Shown: positions 51,419 to 60,041 of the stretch, in pieces
How positions within the stretch are numbered: position 1 is the stretch's first letter
Layout of the letters: each line of letters begins with the position of its first letter
From: Hymenobacter gummosus
GTDB taxonomy: Bacteria; Bacteroidota; Bacteroidia; Cytophagales; Hymenobacteraceae
Assembly: GCF_003970915.1 (NCBI RefSeq)
Contig: NZ_RXOF01000012.1
Span: 141,658-205,657, forward strand
DNA length: 64,000 bases
Direction: 5' to 3'
The notes under the pieces: model-generated
Database searches by the model: none
Told to the model about the DNA's origin: nothing
What the model saw: the letters and a program-made list of their open reading frames with translations, nothing else
Position numbers and translations under genes: made by a program

Positions 51419-52861
51419 CTACAGCTTCACCGTAATGCTCTGCGGCTCGGTGAAGAAGCGCAAAGCCTCCAGGCCGCCTTCGCGCCCCACGCCCGAGCTT
51501 TTCATGCCGCCGAAAGGCGTGCGCAGGTCGCGGTGCAGCCAGGTATTCACCCACACGATGCCCGATTGCAGCGCGTGGGCCACGCGGTGCGCCCGGTTCA
51601 GGTCGCGCGTCCAGATGGTGGCGGCCAGGCCGTACTCGGTGCCGTTGGCCCAGTGCAGCACTTCTTCCTCGGTGTCGAAGGGCGTGAGCGTGACGACGGG
51701 CCCGAAGATTTCCTCGCGGTTGACGCGGCAGTCGGGCGCCAGGCCCTCGAACACGGTGGGCTGCAGAAAGTAGCCGGCGGCGCAGCGCCCGGCCAGCTGC
51801 ACGCGCTGCCCGCCAGCCAGCAACGTGCCGCCTTCCTCGTGGGCCAGCGCGATGTAGCTCAGGACTTTCTCCAAGTGCGCCTCGCTCACCAGCGCGCCCT
51901 GCCGGCTGCCGGGCTCCTGCGGGTCGCCCACGGTGAGGCCGGCCACGCCCGCCAGGAACTGCTCCTTGAACTGCTCGTAAATCGGCCGCTCCACGAAGAT
52001 GCGCGAGCCGCAGAGGCAGATCTGGCCCTGGTTGGCAAAGGAGCTGCGCAGGCTGGTGCGCACGGCCTCTTGCAGGTCGCAGTCGGCGAAGATGAGGTTG
52101 GGGTTTTTGCCGCCCAGCTCCAGCGAGAGTTTCTTGAACATGGGCGCGGCCGTGCGGGCAATATGCTCGCCGGTCTTGGTGCCGCCCGTGAAACTGATGG
52201 CCTTGATGGCCGGGTGCTCGATGATGGCCTGCCCCGCGCCCGGCCCGGTGCCGTGCACGATGTTGAGCACACCCGCCGGCAGCCCCGTCTCGATGCACAA
52301 TTCACTCAGCAAAAAGGCCGTGTAGGGCGTGATTTCCGAGGGTTTGGCCACCACGCAGCAGCCCGCGGCCAGGGCCGGCGCAATCTTCCAGGTAAACAGG
52401 TAGAGCGGCAGGTTCCAGGGCGAGATGCAGCCCACTACGCCCAGCGGGTGGCGCACGGTGTAGTTCAGGGCCACGCCTTCCTGAAAGTGGGTTTCGGAGG
52501 CAAAGTGCTGGGCCGCCGTACCAAAAAAGGCGAAGTTGCTGGCCGCCCGCGGAATGTCCACCGTGCGCGCCAGGCTCACGGGCTTGCCGTTGTCCTGGCT
52601 TTCGGCCTGGGCCAGCCGCTCCAGGTCGCGCTCAATCAGCTCGGCCACGCGCACCAGCAGGCGGCCCCGCTCCTCGGCCGGCAGGCGGCGCCAGGCGGGC
52701 AGGGCCGCTTCGGCGGCTTGCACGGCGCGGGCCACGTCCTGGGCGTCGGAGTCGGGAATGTGGCTGTACGTCTGGCCGGTTGCCGGCTCGATGTTGGGCA
52801 GGTAGCGGCCGCCGGCCGGGGCCAGCAGCTCGCCGCCGATGTAGTTCTGCAGGTGCAGCAT
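51419..52861 (-). CDS. Aldehyde dehydrogenase
   Basis: NAD(P)-dependent oxidation of an aldehyde to the acid. 480 aa from the ATG at 52861 (TTG at 52870 is less likely). SPWNLPLYLFTWKIAPALAA and the Glu in LELGGKNPN match the family core; the catalytic thiol is Cys282 (GQICLCGSR), and EEIFGPVVTLTPF and PFGGMKSSGVGREGG are present. The sequence is closest by pattern to 2-aminomuconic/2-hydroxymuconic semialdehyde dehydrogenases, so a kynurenine or catechol role is possible, but none of those pathway genes are nearby. Confidence 0.93.
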   Translation of the reverse strand: MLHLQNYIGGELLAPAGGRYLPNIEPATGQTYSHIPDSDAQDVARAVQAAEAALPAWRRLPAEERGRLLVRVAELIERDLERLAQAESQDNGKPVSLARTVDIPRAASNFAFFGTAAQHFASETHFQEGVALNYTVRHPLGVVGCISPWNLPLYLFTWKIAPALAAGCCVVAKPSEITPYTAFLLSELCIETGLPAGVLNIVHGTGPGAGQAIIEHPAIKAISFTGGTKTGEHIARTAAPMFKKLSLELGGKNPNLIFADCDLQEAVRTSLRSSFANQGQICLCGSRIFVERPIYEQFKEQFLAGVAGLTVGDPQEPGSRQGALVSEAHLEKVLSYIALAHEEGGTLLAGGQRVQLAGRCAAGYFLQPTVFEGLAPDCRVNREEIFGPVVTLTPFDTEEEVLHWANGTEYGLAATIWTRDLNRAHRVAHALQSGIVWVNTWLHRDLRTPFGGMKSSGVGREGGLEALRFFTEPQSITVKL

Positions 52862-53297
52862 AGCGGGCAAGGGCAGTGGGTGAGCTGTAAAGCTACTACC
52901 GGCTGCGGGTTTGTACTACCCAAAGCCAGCCGGGGCGCCGCACCTTCAGCCAGCCCATGCTGCCGTTCGGACAGCGCTGACCGGCATTGGCACAGAATTG
53001 TGGGAAAAGTTGATAGGTTAATCCAACTTTAATGGAAAGCAATCGGAGTCCTGGTAGTCAGACAATGTTCTAATAGTCAGTGTGCAAGGAAAAAATCAAG
53101 AACGGTTGTGGCAAGCTTGACGCGTATAAGTTATATTCGCCACTGGTTCTTGAAGTTTGCTCCTTACCCGCTGAAAACCTTGCTGCTAAGCTCGCTCGAC
53201 CTTCATCCGGTCTACAGGTTGCCGTCGGTAGTTTTCGTGGAGTCCAACTTTTAGACGCCCCCACCACTTGCTTCTCCGATCCGCTCTTTCGGCGCCT
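52862..53297. other. AT-richer intergenic region
   Basis: 436 bp without a convincing gene. AAAGTTG and CAACTTT (about 53006-53030) form a small hairpin. The run from about 53030 to 53240 is clearly AT-richer than the flanking genes. It probably holds the promoters of both divergent genes. A 91-codon frame at 53080-53355 overlaps the PIG-L gene start and lacks coding character. Confidence 0.4.
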
Positions 53298-54524
53298 ATG
53301 GGCCAACTTTTACTCCGCTTTTTCTGCATTTACGGGCTGGTATGCGGGCTGCTGAGCGGCCGCGCCACGGCACAGGCGGTTGCCTCCCCCGCCGCCCTGG
53401 CCACGTCCTCGGTATTCGTGACGGCGCACCAGGACGACTGGCAGCTGTTTATGGGCAGCCGCGCCTACGACAACGTGCAGCGCCACGGCAAAGTCGTGTT
53501 CATCATCCTCACCGCCGGCCACGCGGAGTTTATGAACGACACGTGGTGGCAGGCCCGCGAAACCGGCTGCGCCAACTCGGCCCGCACCGCCTGCAACGCC
53601 CAGCGCAGCACCGCCGTGCCCCGCCCCACCTTCAGCACGGTCGACGTGCGCGGCCACCACATCACCGCCACGTTCTACCGCAACACGGCCATGTACTTCC
53701 TGCGCCTGCCCGACGGCGGCGTGCGCGGCGAAGGGTTTCCGAAGTGCCGCTTTCAGTCGCTACGCAAGCTCAAGGAGGGCAAAATCAGCAGCCTGACCAG
53801 CGTCGACAGCCTGAATACGTACACTTCCTGGGCCGACGTGACCAATACCGTGCGCGACATCATCCGCCGCGAAGTGCGCACCGGCGGTACGCTGTGGGTG
53901 AATAGCTCCGACCCCGACGCGCGCCGCAACCCCGCCGACCATCCCGACCACCAAATCACCGGTACCATCACCGACGAGGCTACCCGCGGCATGAACTGCC
54001 GCCGCGTGCTCTACGTGGGCTACAGCACCTCCCGCCGCCCCGCCAACTTGAATGCCACGCAGACGGCCAACCAGACGGCGCTGTTTGCCGCCTACTGCCG
54101 CGGCCTGACCGAAGCCGGCCAGCCCAGCGCCTGGATGCCCGACCACCTGTGCTGGCTGGGCCGCCAGTACAGCCGCCTGCGCCACGAGCCGGCCGCCGCC
54201 CCCGTGTCGCCGGCCACCGCGGCGCAGCGCACGGCCGATAGCCTGGCCGCCGCTTGTCGGGGGCTGGTGCTGGCCGTGCCCACGCCCAACCCCTGCAGCA
54301 TGTCGAGTCTGCTGGCCTACGAGCTGCCCCGGCAGTCCGACGTGACGGTAAGCGTCTACACCCTGCGCGGGGAGCTGATTCGGACCCTGGTAAGCACCAA
54401 TCAGCGGCCCGGGCACTACGAAGTCTGGCTCGACGTAAACCAATTCCCGGCCGCGGGCACCTACATCTGCCGCTTGCAGGCCGGGCGGGAGCACCGCGAG
54501 CAGCGCATCGAAATCGTGCGGTAG
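53298..54524 (+). CDS. Secreted PIG-L family deacetylase with C-terminal sorting-like domain
   Basis: 408 aa from the ATG at 53298. Signal peptide to about 26 (CIYGLVCGLLSGRATAQ). The PIG-L/LmbE zinc site is His44-Gln-Asp46-Asp47 (VTAHQDDWQLF) and His215-Pro-Asp-His218; the family motif is usually AHPDDE, so Pro and Glu are replaced here while the metal-binding His and the Asp pair remain. The C-terminal ~85 residues (VPTPNPCSMSSLLAYELPRQ; GTYICRLQAGREHREQRIEI) look like a T9SS type A sorting domain. It would be a secreted N-deacetylase on amino sugars. Confidence 0.87.
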   Translation: MGQLLLRFFCIYGLVCGLLSGRATAQAVASPAALATSSVFVTAHQDDWQLFMGSRAYDNVQRHGKVVFIILTAGHAEFMNDTWWQARETGCANSARTACNAQRSTAVPRPTFSTVDVRGHHITATFYRNTAMYFLRLPDGGVRGEGFPKCRFQSLRKLKEGKISSLTSVDSLNTYTSWADVTNTVRDIIRREVRTGGTLWVNSSDPDARRNPADHPDHQITGTITDEATRGMNCRRVLYVGYSTSRRPANLNATQTANQTALFAAYCRGLTEAGQPSAWMPDHLCWLGRQYSRLRHEPAAAPVSPATAAQRTADSLAAACRGLVLAVPTPNPCSMSSLLAYELPRQSDVTVSVYTLRGELIRTLVSTNQRPGHYEVWLDVNQFPAAGTYICRLQAGREHREQRIEIVR

Positions 54525-54576
54525 CCGGGGCGCGTTGCGGGCGTAACTTGCAGCCCGGAGTCGCAGCTTTACCCTT

Positions 54577-56436
54577 ATGCTTGATTTTTTCCGCCGCAAG
54601 CCCGGTGCTTTCGGCCTGACGCTGACCGCAGCAGTGTTGCAACTGCTGCTGCTGTGGCGTGCTTTTGGGCCACTATTCGCCCAGCCCGGCCAGTTTATCT
54701 TCGTCGACGAGGGCGACGGGGCCAAGAACTACTACACCTTTCAGGCCTACCTGCAGCAGCCCTGGGAGCAGGGGCTGCGCTGGTTTGCGGGCATGAATTA
54801 TCCCTTCGGGGACTACATTTTCTACACCGACAACAGCCCGCTGCTGGCCGCCGCCGTCAAGCTGTTTTCGCGCTACGTTTACGACGTGACGCCCTACGGG
54901 CTGGACGTGTACCACGGGCTGGTGCTCAGCGGCATGGTGTTCAGCACAGTGCTGCTGGTGAGCCTGTTGCGGCCGCTGCTGCGGGCCTGGGGGCTGGTGC
55001 TGGCCTTCAGCGTGCTGCTGCCCTGGCTTAGTCCGCAGCTCAGCCGCCTCACCGCCGGGCACTTCAACCTGGCCCTGAGCTGGGTGGTGCTGCTGGGCAT
55101 CTGGGGCACTTACCAGCTGTACACGCGCACCGAAGCCGGCCAGTCCATCCGCCGGCCGGTGCTGCTGGTGGCCGCGGGCCTGACCTTGGCCGGCTTTATA
55201 CACCTGTACTACCTGCCCATCGTGGGGCTGTACACGGGCAGCTTCCTGGCCTGGTGGCTGCTGCGCAGCGGGCGGTGGCGGCAGGGGCGTCTGCTGGCCG
55301 GCGCGGCCGCCGTCACGGTGCTGCCGGTGGTGCTGTGCTACGCCACCATCCGCCTGCTCGACGGCTACTTCGCCCTGCGGCTGGCCACGCCCTCGGGCTT
55401 CAACTACGCGCCCTGGCGGCTTTCCCTGGCGGCCTTGCTGCAGCCTTATCCCTACGAAAAAGCCCGCTTTATCATCGAGCCCGAGGCCCAGGTGTCGTAC
55501 GAGGCGAAGATGTACCTGGGGACGTTTGCGCTGTTTGGGCTGCTGCTGCTGCTGCTGGCCGTGCTGCGGCAGCCGGCCCGTTGGAAGCAGCGCTGGCAGG
55601 AGTGGCGCGGCACCACCGCCGGGCGCTGGGCCGGGCTGGCCCTCGGGGCCGCCACCGTGGGGCTGCTGGCGGCGCTGGGCACGCGTTTCGCCCTGGGCCC
55701 CGACTGGTACGTCAATAACTACCTGAGTGCCTTTGTGTACCTGCAGAAAATCAGCGGTAGCGCGGCGCACTTCCGGGCCTTTGCCCGCTTTGCCTGGCCG
55801 TTTTTCTGGGCCCTGAACCTAGGCGGCGTGCTGCTGCTCGACTACTGGCTGAGCCACAATCGGCACTGGTGGCGCTGGGCCGTGGCGCTGGGCCTGGTGC
55901 TGCTAGCCTGGCTCGATACCCGCGACACCCTCAAAGCCTACCGCAGGGGCCTGCTACCCAACGCGCTGACCAATGTGAGCCGGCAGCCCGAGCTGACCCA
56001 GCTGCTGCGCGGGGTAGACGTGCGCCGCTACCAGGCCATTCTGCCCATTCCGTACTACCACGTGGGCAGTGAGAATATGGATTTGACGGTGGACGGGGAG
56101 AAGGAGCACAACCTGCGCAGCTACCAGCTGGCCCTGCGCACCGGCCTGCCGCTGATGGCCTCCCGCATGTCGCGCACGGCGCCGGTGCAGGCCGAGGCCC
56201 TGGCCAGCCTGTTTGAGCAGCCCACGCCCGATGCGGCGCTGCTGGCCAAGCTGCGCGGGCAGTCGGTGCTGGTGTTCTACGACGAGGGCGCCTACCAGCC
56301 CGGGCGCACCCTGATAGCCTTTCAGGACCGGCCGCGCCGCCTGCTGAGCGGGGCGCCGGGCTTTATCACCCGCCAGCAGTTGCCGCTGGTGGCGCAGTTC
56401 GGCACGCTGCGCCTGTACCGCTGGGACGTGAAGTAA
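54577..56436 (+). CDS. Large membrane protein, GT-C-like, paralogue of the 60042 gene
   Basis: 619 aa with about 11 membrane helices and a soluble C-terminal part. The first extracytoplasmic loop contains FVDEGDGAKNYYTFQAYLQQ and GMNYPFGDYIFYTDNSPLLA, with acids placed as in GT-C transferases. The protein at 60042-62366 has the parallel motifs GGDGLQAYF and GMNYPYGENFTY, and both have PIPYYHVGS / PLPYFNLGS late in the chain, so the two are paralogues. Probably acts with a polyprenyl-linked sugar; substrate unknown. Confidence 0.85.
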   Translation: MLDFFRRKPGAFGLTLTAAVLQLLLLWRAFGPLFAQPGQFIFVDEGDGAKNYYTFQAYLQQPWEQGLRWFAGMNYPFGDYIFYTDNSPLLAAAVKLFSRYVYDVTPYGLDVYHGLVLSGMVFSTVLLVSLLRPLLRAWGLVLAFSVLLPWLSPQLSRLTAGHFNLALSWVVLLGIWGTYQLYTRTEAGQSIRRPVLLVAAGLTLAGFIHLYYLPIVGLYTGSFLAWWLLRSGRWRQGRLLAGAAAVTVLPVVLCYATIRLLDGYFALRLATPSGFNYAPWRLSLAALLQPYPYEKARFIIEPEAQVSYEAKMYLGTFALFGLLLLLLAVLRQPARWKQRWQEWRGTTAGRWAGLALGAATVGLLAALGTRFALGPDWYVNNYLSAFVYLQKISGSAAHFRAFARFAWPFFWALNLGGVLLLDYWLSHNRHWWRWAVALGLVLLAWLDTRDTLKAYRRGLLPNALTNVSRQPELTQLLRGVDVRRYQAILPIPYYHVGSENMDLTVDGEKEHNLRSYQLALRTGLPLMASRMSRTAPVQAEALASLFEQPTPDAALLAKLRGQSVLVFYDEGAYQPGRTLIAFQDRPRRLLSGAPGFITRQQLPLVAQFGTLRLYRWDVK

Positions 56437-56499
56437 CCCGCCCCGGCGGTGGGCAAGCCAAGGAAGCTACTGACCACTACCACGGATTTTCGCGCTGGT

Positions 56500-58056
56500 T
56501 TAGCGCGGCAGCTCCAGCCGCAGCGTGTCGGACGAGGCAGCGGCGCGCTCGGCGAAATAGCGCCGGGCGGGCAGCGGCTGCGGCGACACGTGCTGCAGAA
56601 TCAGCAGCGGCGCTTCGTCGTGGAGGACGCGCCAGGCGGGGGAGCGGCGGTAGGCCGTCAGGCGGCGCTCCAGCTGCACTTCGGTGAGCGGGTAGGGGTT
56701 GTCGCCGCGCAGCACGGCAATGTACTCGGCGTCGCCCACGTAGGGAAACATGTACGTGTAGGGGCGGAACGCCAGGTGGGGCGTGAGCGGCGAGAGGGAG
56801 CTGACGGCGGCTCCGGCCGGAATCAGGGCCAGGCCGCGGTGCACGGCGGCCACGTCGAAACCCCGGCGGTAGTGGCGCGGCAGGTAAAACTGGCTGGCGC
56901 TTTTGTCGTGCCACTTCGACACCCGGATTTCCATGGACGTGATGGTAGCTACCAGCGCCAGCAGGGCCGCCGCGGCGGCCAGCCGGGTGGCCTGCCGCGG
57001 CGCGGCGGCCAGCAGCCAGTGGCCCACGGCCGCGCTCAGCACGGGCACAAACTCGATGGAATACTGGTAGTTGAGCCCCCAGTGCATTATCTCGGCCGAA
57101 AACAGCTTCTGGGCGTAAATCGGGACGAGCATGAGCAGGTAGGCCGGGCGCCGCAGCAGGGCGTAGCCGCCCGAAACGAGCACCATCAGGTGCAGCTCCA
57201 GCTTGATGTAGTCGCCGTCGGGCGTGTGGGGCAGGTGGTTGCGAAACAGCAGCCCCAGCAAATACAGCGGCCGGCTGACGGCCGTGCGCAGAATGCCGCC
57301 GAAACCTTCGCCCACGGCGGCGTAGCGGCTGCCGTAGAGGTAGTCCCGGCCCTCGCTCAGCGCCGGAATGATGAGTTGCGTAACCAGCACAAAGTAGCCC
57401 GCCGCCATGACCACCAAGCCCAGAGCCAGCACCAGCCGGTCGCGGCGGCGCCAGTGCAAGGCGGCCAGGCCCAGGGCTACGAACACCAGCCACAGCGCCA
57501 CGTTTTCCTTGCTCAGCAGCAGCAGCCCGAACAGCAGCACGGTGGCCCCACGCCGGTCCCGCTCAAACAAGTAGAACAGCCAGGGCAGCAGCAGCGCGGC
57601 CACCACGTTGTCGTGGTAATCGAAGGCCAGGGCCGAGTACACGCCCCAGATGCTGAGAAAATGCGCCGCCAGCGCCACGGCCGCCCCGGGCTGCCGCCCG
57701 CCCGAGCGCAGCCCGTGCAGGCGGTACACCCCGTAGCCGCCAGCCAGCGCCGCCACCACTTGCACCACCAGCAGCGCGTAGGAGCGCAAGGGCCAGTACA
57801 GCGGCGCCCACAGCAGCTGCAGCGGGGTAAAATGGTCGCCCAGCAGGTTGTTGTAGCGCATGATGGAATTGACGTTCCACCGCAGGTGGGCGTAATCCCA
57901 GAGCGCCTGATTATAAATGCCTAAGTCGTAGGCGTAGGTGCGAAACTGGTAGTGGTTGACCAGGCTCAGCAGCACGAAGCACAGCCCGAAAAACCCCAGC
58001 ACACCCAGTAAGGCCCGGCGGTAGCGGCGCGCCGGCGCCGGTAGGAGAGAGGGCAT
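56500..58056 (-). CDS. DUF2079 multi-pass membrane protein
   Basis: 518 aa, about 10 helices. The N-terminal segment TYAYDLGIYNQALWDYAHLR and LLGDHFTPLQLLWAPLYWPL is the signature of DUF2079, a GT-C-like family. A C-terminal periplasmic region holds SLSPLTPHLAFRPYTYMFPY. Followed on the other strand by the paralogous protein at 54577, with the stops 63 bp apart; upstream is a GT2 gene. Polyprenyl-sugar transferase activity is plausible from fold and neighbours but not shown. Confidence 0.9.
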   Translation of the reverse strand: MPSLLPAPARRYRRALLGVLGFFGLCFVLLSLVNHYQFRTYAYDLGIYNQALWDYAHLRWNVNSIMRYNNLLGDHFTPLQLLWAPLYWPLRSYALLVVQVVAALAGGYGVYRLHGLRSGGRQPGAAVALAAHFLSIWGVYSALAFDYHDNVVAALLLPWLFYLFERDRRGATVLLFGLLLLSKENVALWLVFVALGLAALHWRRRDRLVLALGLVVMAAGYFVLVTQLIIPALSEGRDYLYGSRYAAVGEGFGGILRTAVSRPLYLLGLLFRNHLPHTPDGDYIKLELHLMVLVSGGYALLRRPAYLLMLVPIYAQKLFSAEIMHWGLNYQYSIEFVPVLSAAVGHWLLAAAPRQATRLAAAAALLALVATITSMEIRVSKWHDKSASQFYLPRHYRRGFDVAAVHRGLALIPAGAAVSSLSPLTPHLAFRPYTYMFPYVGDAEYIAVLRGDNPYPLTEVQLERRLTAYRRSPAWRVLHDEAPLLILQHVSPQPLPARRYFAERAAASSDTLRLELPR

Positions 58057-58116
58057 AGCGTTGGCGTAGCGGCAAAAATCCCGGCTGGCACCAGGCCAGC
58101 GGCGGAAACCGGTTAA

Positions 58117-59076
58117 TCAGCCCCGCTCGACGGCTTCCGGGACGGCAATGTTGGTATCGGAAATGATGTAGAGCGGGCGTTGGCGCACGTTGGCACTCAG
58201 CCGGGCCAGGTACTCGCCGATGATGCCCACGGCAATGAGCTGCACGCCGCCCAGGAATAGGATGCTCACCATCAGCGAAGCCCAGCCGGGCTCGGAGTTG
58301 GTGGTGAAGAAACGCTGGAACAGGGTGTATATCAGCACCAGAAAGGCAATGCCGGTGGCGCCGAAGCCCATGAGGGTGGCGGCTTTCAGCGGCACATCGG
58401 AGAAGGCCGTGATGCCGTCCAGGGCCAGGCGCAGCATCTTGCGGTAGGTGTAGCCGGTTTCGCCGCCGGCGCGCTGGGCCCGGTCGTACTCCACGTAGGT
58501 CTGCCGGTAGCCAATCCACGAAATCTGCCCGCGCAGGAATTTGTTCTGCTCCGGCATCTGCTTGAGGGCCTGCACCACCTTGCGCGAGATGATGCGGAAG
58601 TCGCCGGTGTCGACGGGGATGGAGACGTTGGTGATGCGGGCCAGAATGCGGTAGAACAGCTTGGCCGTGAACAGCTTCATGGCGCTTTCGCCCTCGCGGC
58701 GGCGGCGTTTGGCGTACACCACCTCGTAACCCTGCTGCATCTTCGCGTACAGCTGCGGAATCAGCTCCGGCGGGTCCTGCAAATCGGCGTCGATGATGGC
58801 CACGGCCTGGCCGCGGGAAAGGTCGAGGCCGGCCGTCACGGCAATCTGGTGGCCGAAGTTGCGGCTGAAGTTGATGTAGCGCACGTCGGACTGGGCGGCG
58901 GCCAAGTCCAGAATCAGCCCCAGGGAATTGTCGCGCGAGCCGTCGTTGATGAAGATATATTCACAGCTGACGCCCATCGGGTCGATAACGCTGCGCAGAC
59001 GCTGGTAGAGCGTCGGAATATTGGCTTCCTCGTTGTAGATGGGAATGATGATGGACAAATCCACGGCGGCGGGCAA
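58117..59076 (-). CDS. Membrane-anchored GT2 glycosyltransferase (DPM/GtrB-like)
   Basis: 319 aa. GT-A domain begins LSIIIPIYNEEANIPTLYQR; the metal motif is Asp96-Ala-Asp98 (IIDADLQDPPELI), with GDFRIISRK and RGQISWIGYRQTYVEYDRAQ after it. Two C-terminal helices (ATLMGFGATGIAFLVLIYTL and the LFLGGVQLIAVGIIGEYL segment) anchor it. Such enzymes charge undecaprenyl phosphate with a hexose for GT-C enzymes. Start is TTG at 59076, or GTG at 59064 just before DLSIII. Confidence 0.92.
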   Translation of the reverse strand: MPAAVDLSIIIPIYNEEANIPTLYQRLRSVIDPMGVSCEYIFINDGSRDNSLGLILDLAAAQSDVRYINFSRNFGHQIAVTAGLDLSRGQAVAIIDADLQDPPELIPQLYAKMQQGYEVVYAKRRRREGESAMKLFTAKLFYRILARITNVSIPVDTGDFRIISRKVVQALKQMPEQNKFLRGQISWIGYRQTYVEYDRAQRAGGETGYTYRKMLRLALDGITAFSDVPLKAATLMGFGATGIAFLVLIYTLFQRFFTTNSEPGWASLMVSILFLGGVQLIAVGIIGEYLARLSANVRQRPLYIISDTNIAVPEAVERG

Positions 59077-59165
59077 GTAAGCGGAGAAAAGGCTTGGCTA
59101 GGCAAAGATGCAAAATCGGGTTTGCCCGGCCGCGGGGGGCGCGCCGGGTACCGGCCGCTGCGCAG

Positions 59166-59885
59166 TTACTGCTGGCCCTGGCGGATGATTTTGAGCAGGT
59201 TGACGCTTTCCGTGAGCAGGATGCGCGGGTTCATGCGCGAGAAAATCACGCCCGGCTTGAGCTGCACCGGCACCGCCTCCACGCGCAGGCCCGGCACGCG
59301 GGCCGCCTGGTACAGGAACTCCAGATCGAAGAGGTACCGCTCGACCTGGGTGCGCAGAAACAGCGCCCGGCCCTGTTCATTAAAGCCCTTGATACCGCAC
59401 TGGGTATCCGACACGGGCAGGCGCAGCAGGTAGCGGGTGCAGAAGCGCAGGGCCCGCGAAATGCCGGTGCGCACGGCCGGTACGCCGGCGTAGTAGGTAG
59501 CGTCGCGCACGCCCACGGCCACGTCGCAGTGCTGCTGCCGGAGCTGCTGGTACACGGCCGCCACGCTGGCTTCGGTGTAGGGAAAGTCGATGTCGGTAAA
59601 CAGGCAGAGCGGGCTGCGGCTCTGGGCTACGCCGTGGCGCAGGGCGTGGCCCTTGCCCTGGTTGGGCGCGTAGGAGAGGTACTGAAACCGCGGCAGCGCC
59701 TGCTGCAGCAGCTCGATATCCGCCGGCGTGGGCGGGCGCGTGGAGCCGTCATTCACCACGTACACCGTAAAATCGGTATCGGGCAGCCGGGCGTGGAGGC
59801 CGCGCATGCACGCTACCAGGTTGGCGGCCCAGCCAGCAGGCGGATTAAAGCAGGGCAAAACCAGATCAGCCTGGAAGCGGGACAT
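59166..59885 (-). CDS. Soluble GT2 glycosyltransferase (polyprenyl-phosphate hexosyltransferase-like)
   Basis: 239 aa, single GT-A domain. Starts VLPCFNPPAGW, with a FTDIDFPY metal motif near residue 100, and a late YLFDLEFLYQAARVPGLRVE as in dolichyl-phosphate beta-glucosyltransferases of the ALG5 type. No membrane helix. Directly upstream of the GT2/DPM-like gene in the same direction (89 bp), so probably one unit with it and DUF2079. Confidence 0.9.
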   Translation of the reverse strand: MSRFQADLVLPCFNPPAGWAANLVACMRGLHARLPDTDFTVYVVNDGSTRPPTPADIELLQQALPRFQYLSYAPNQGKGHALRHGVAQSRSPLCLFTDIDFPYTEASVAAVYQQLRQQHCDVAVGVRDATYYAGVPAVRTGISRALRFCTRYLLRLPVSDTQCGIKGFNEQGRALFLRTQVERYLFDLEFLYQAARVPGLRVEAVPVQLKPGVIFSRMNPRILLTESVNLLKIIRQGQQ

Positions 59886-60041
59886 GGGAAAAGGCGCGGC
59901 GAATGAGGACGGGAGGGGTCCGTCGGGTAAACTGGGCTATACGTCGGGGCGGCCCGCCAGGGCAGGCAAGCCCGACCATACAGCCTGCAAAACTACCGGA
60001 TTACAACGCACCGCTGCCGCTCCCGGCTCGTGGCGGCCCGC

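Noticed and set aside
53080-53355. 91-residue protein upstream of the PIG-L gene
   Set aside because: It overlaps the signal-peptide region of the PIG-L gene in another frame, and its composition is not protein-like.
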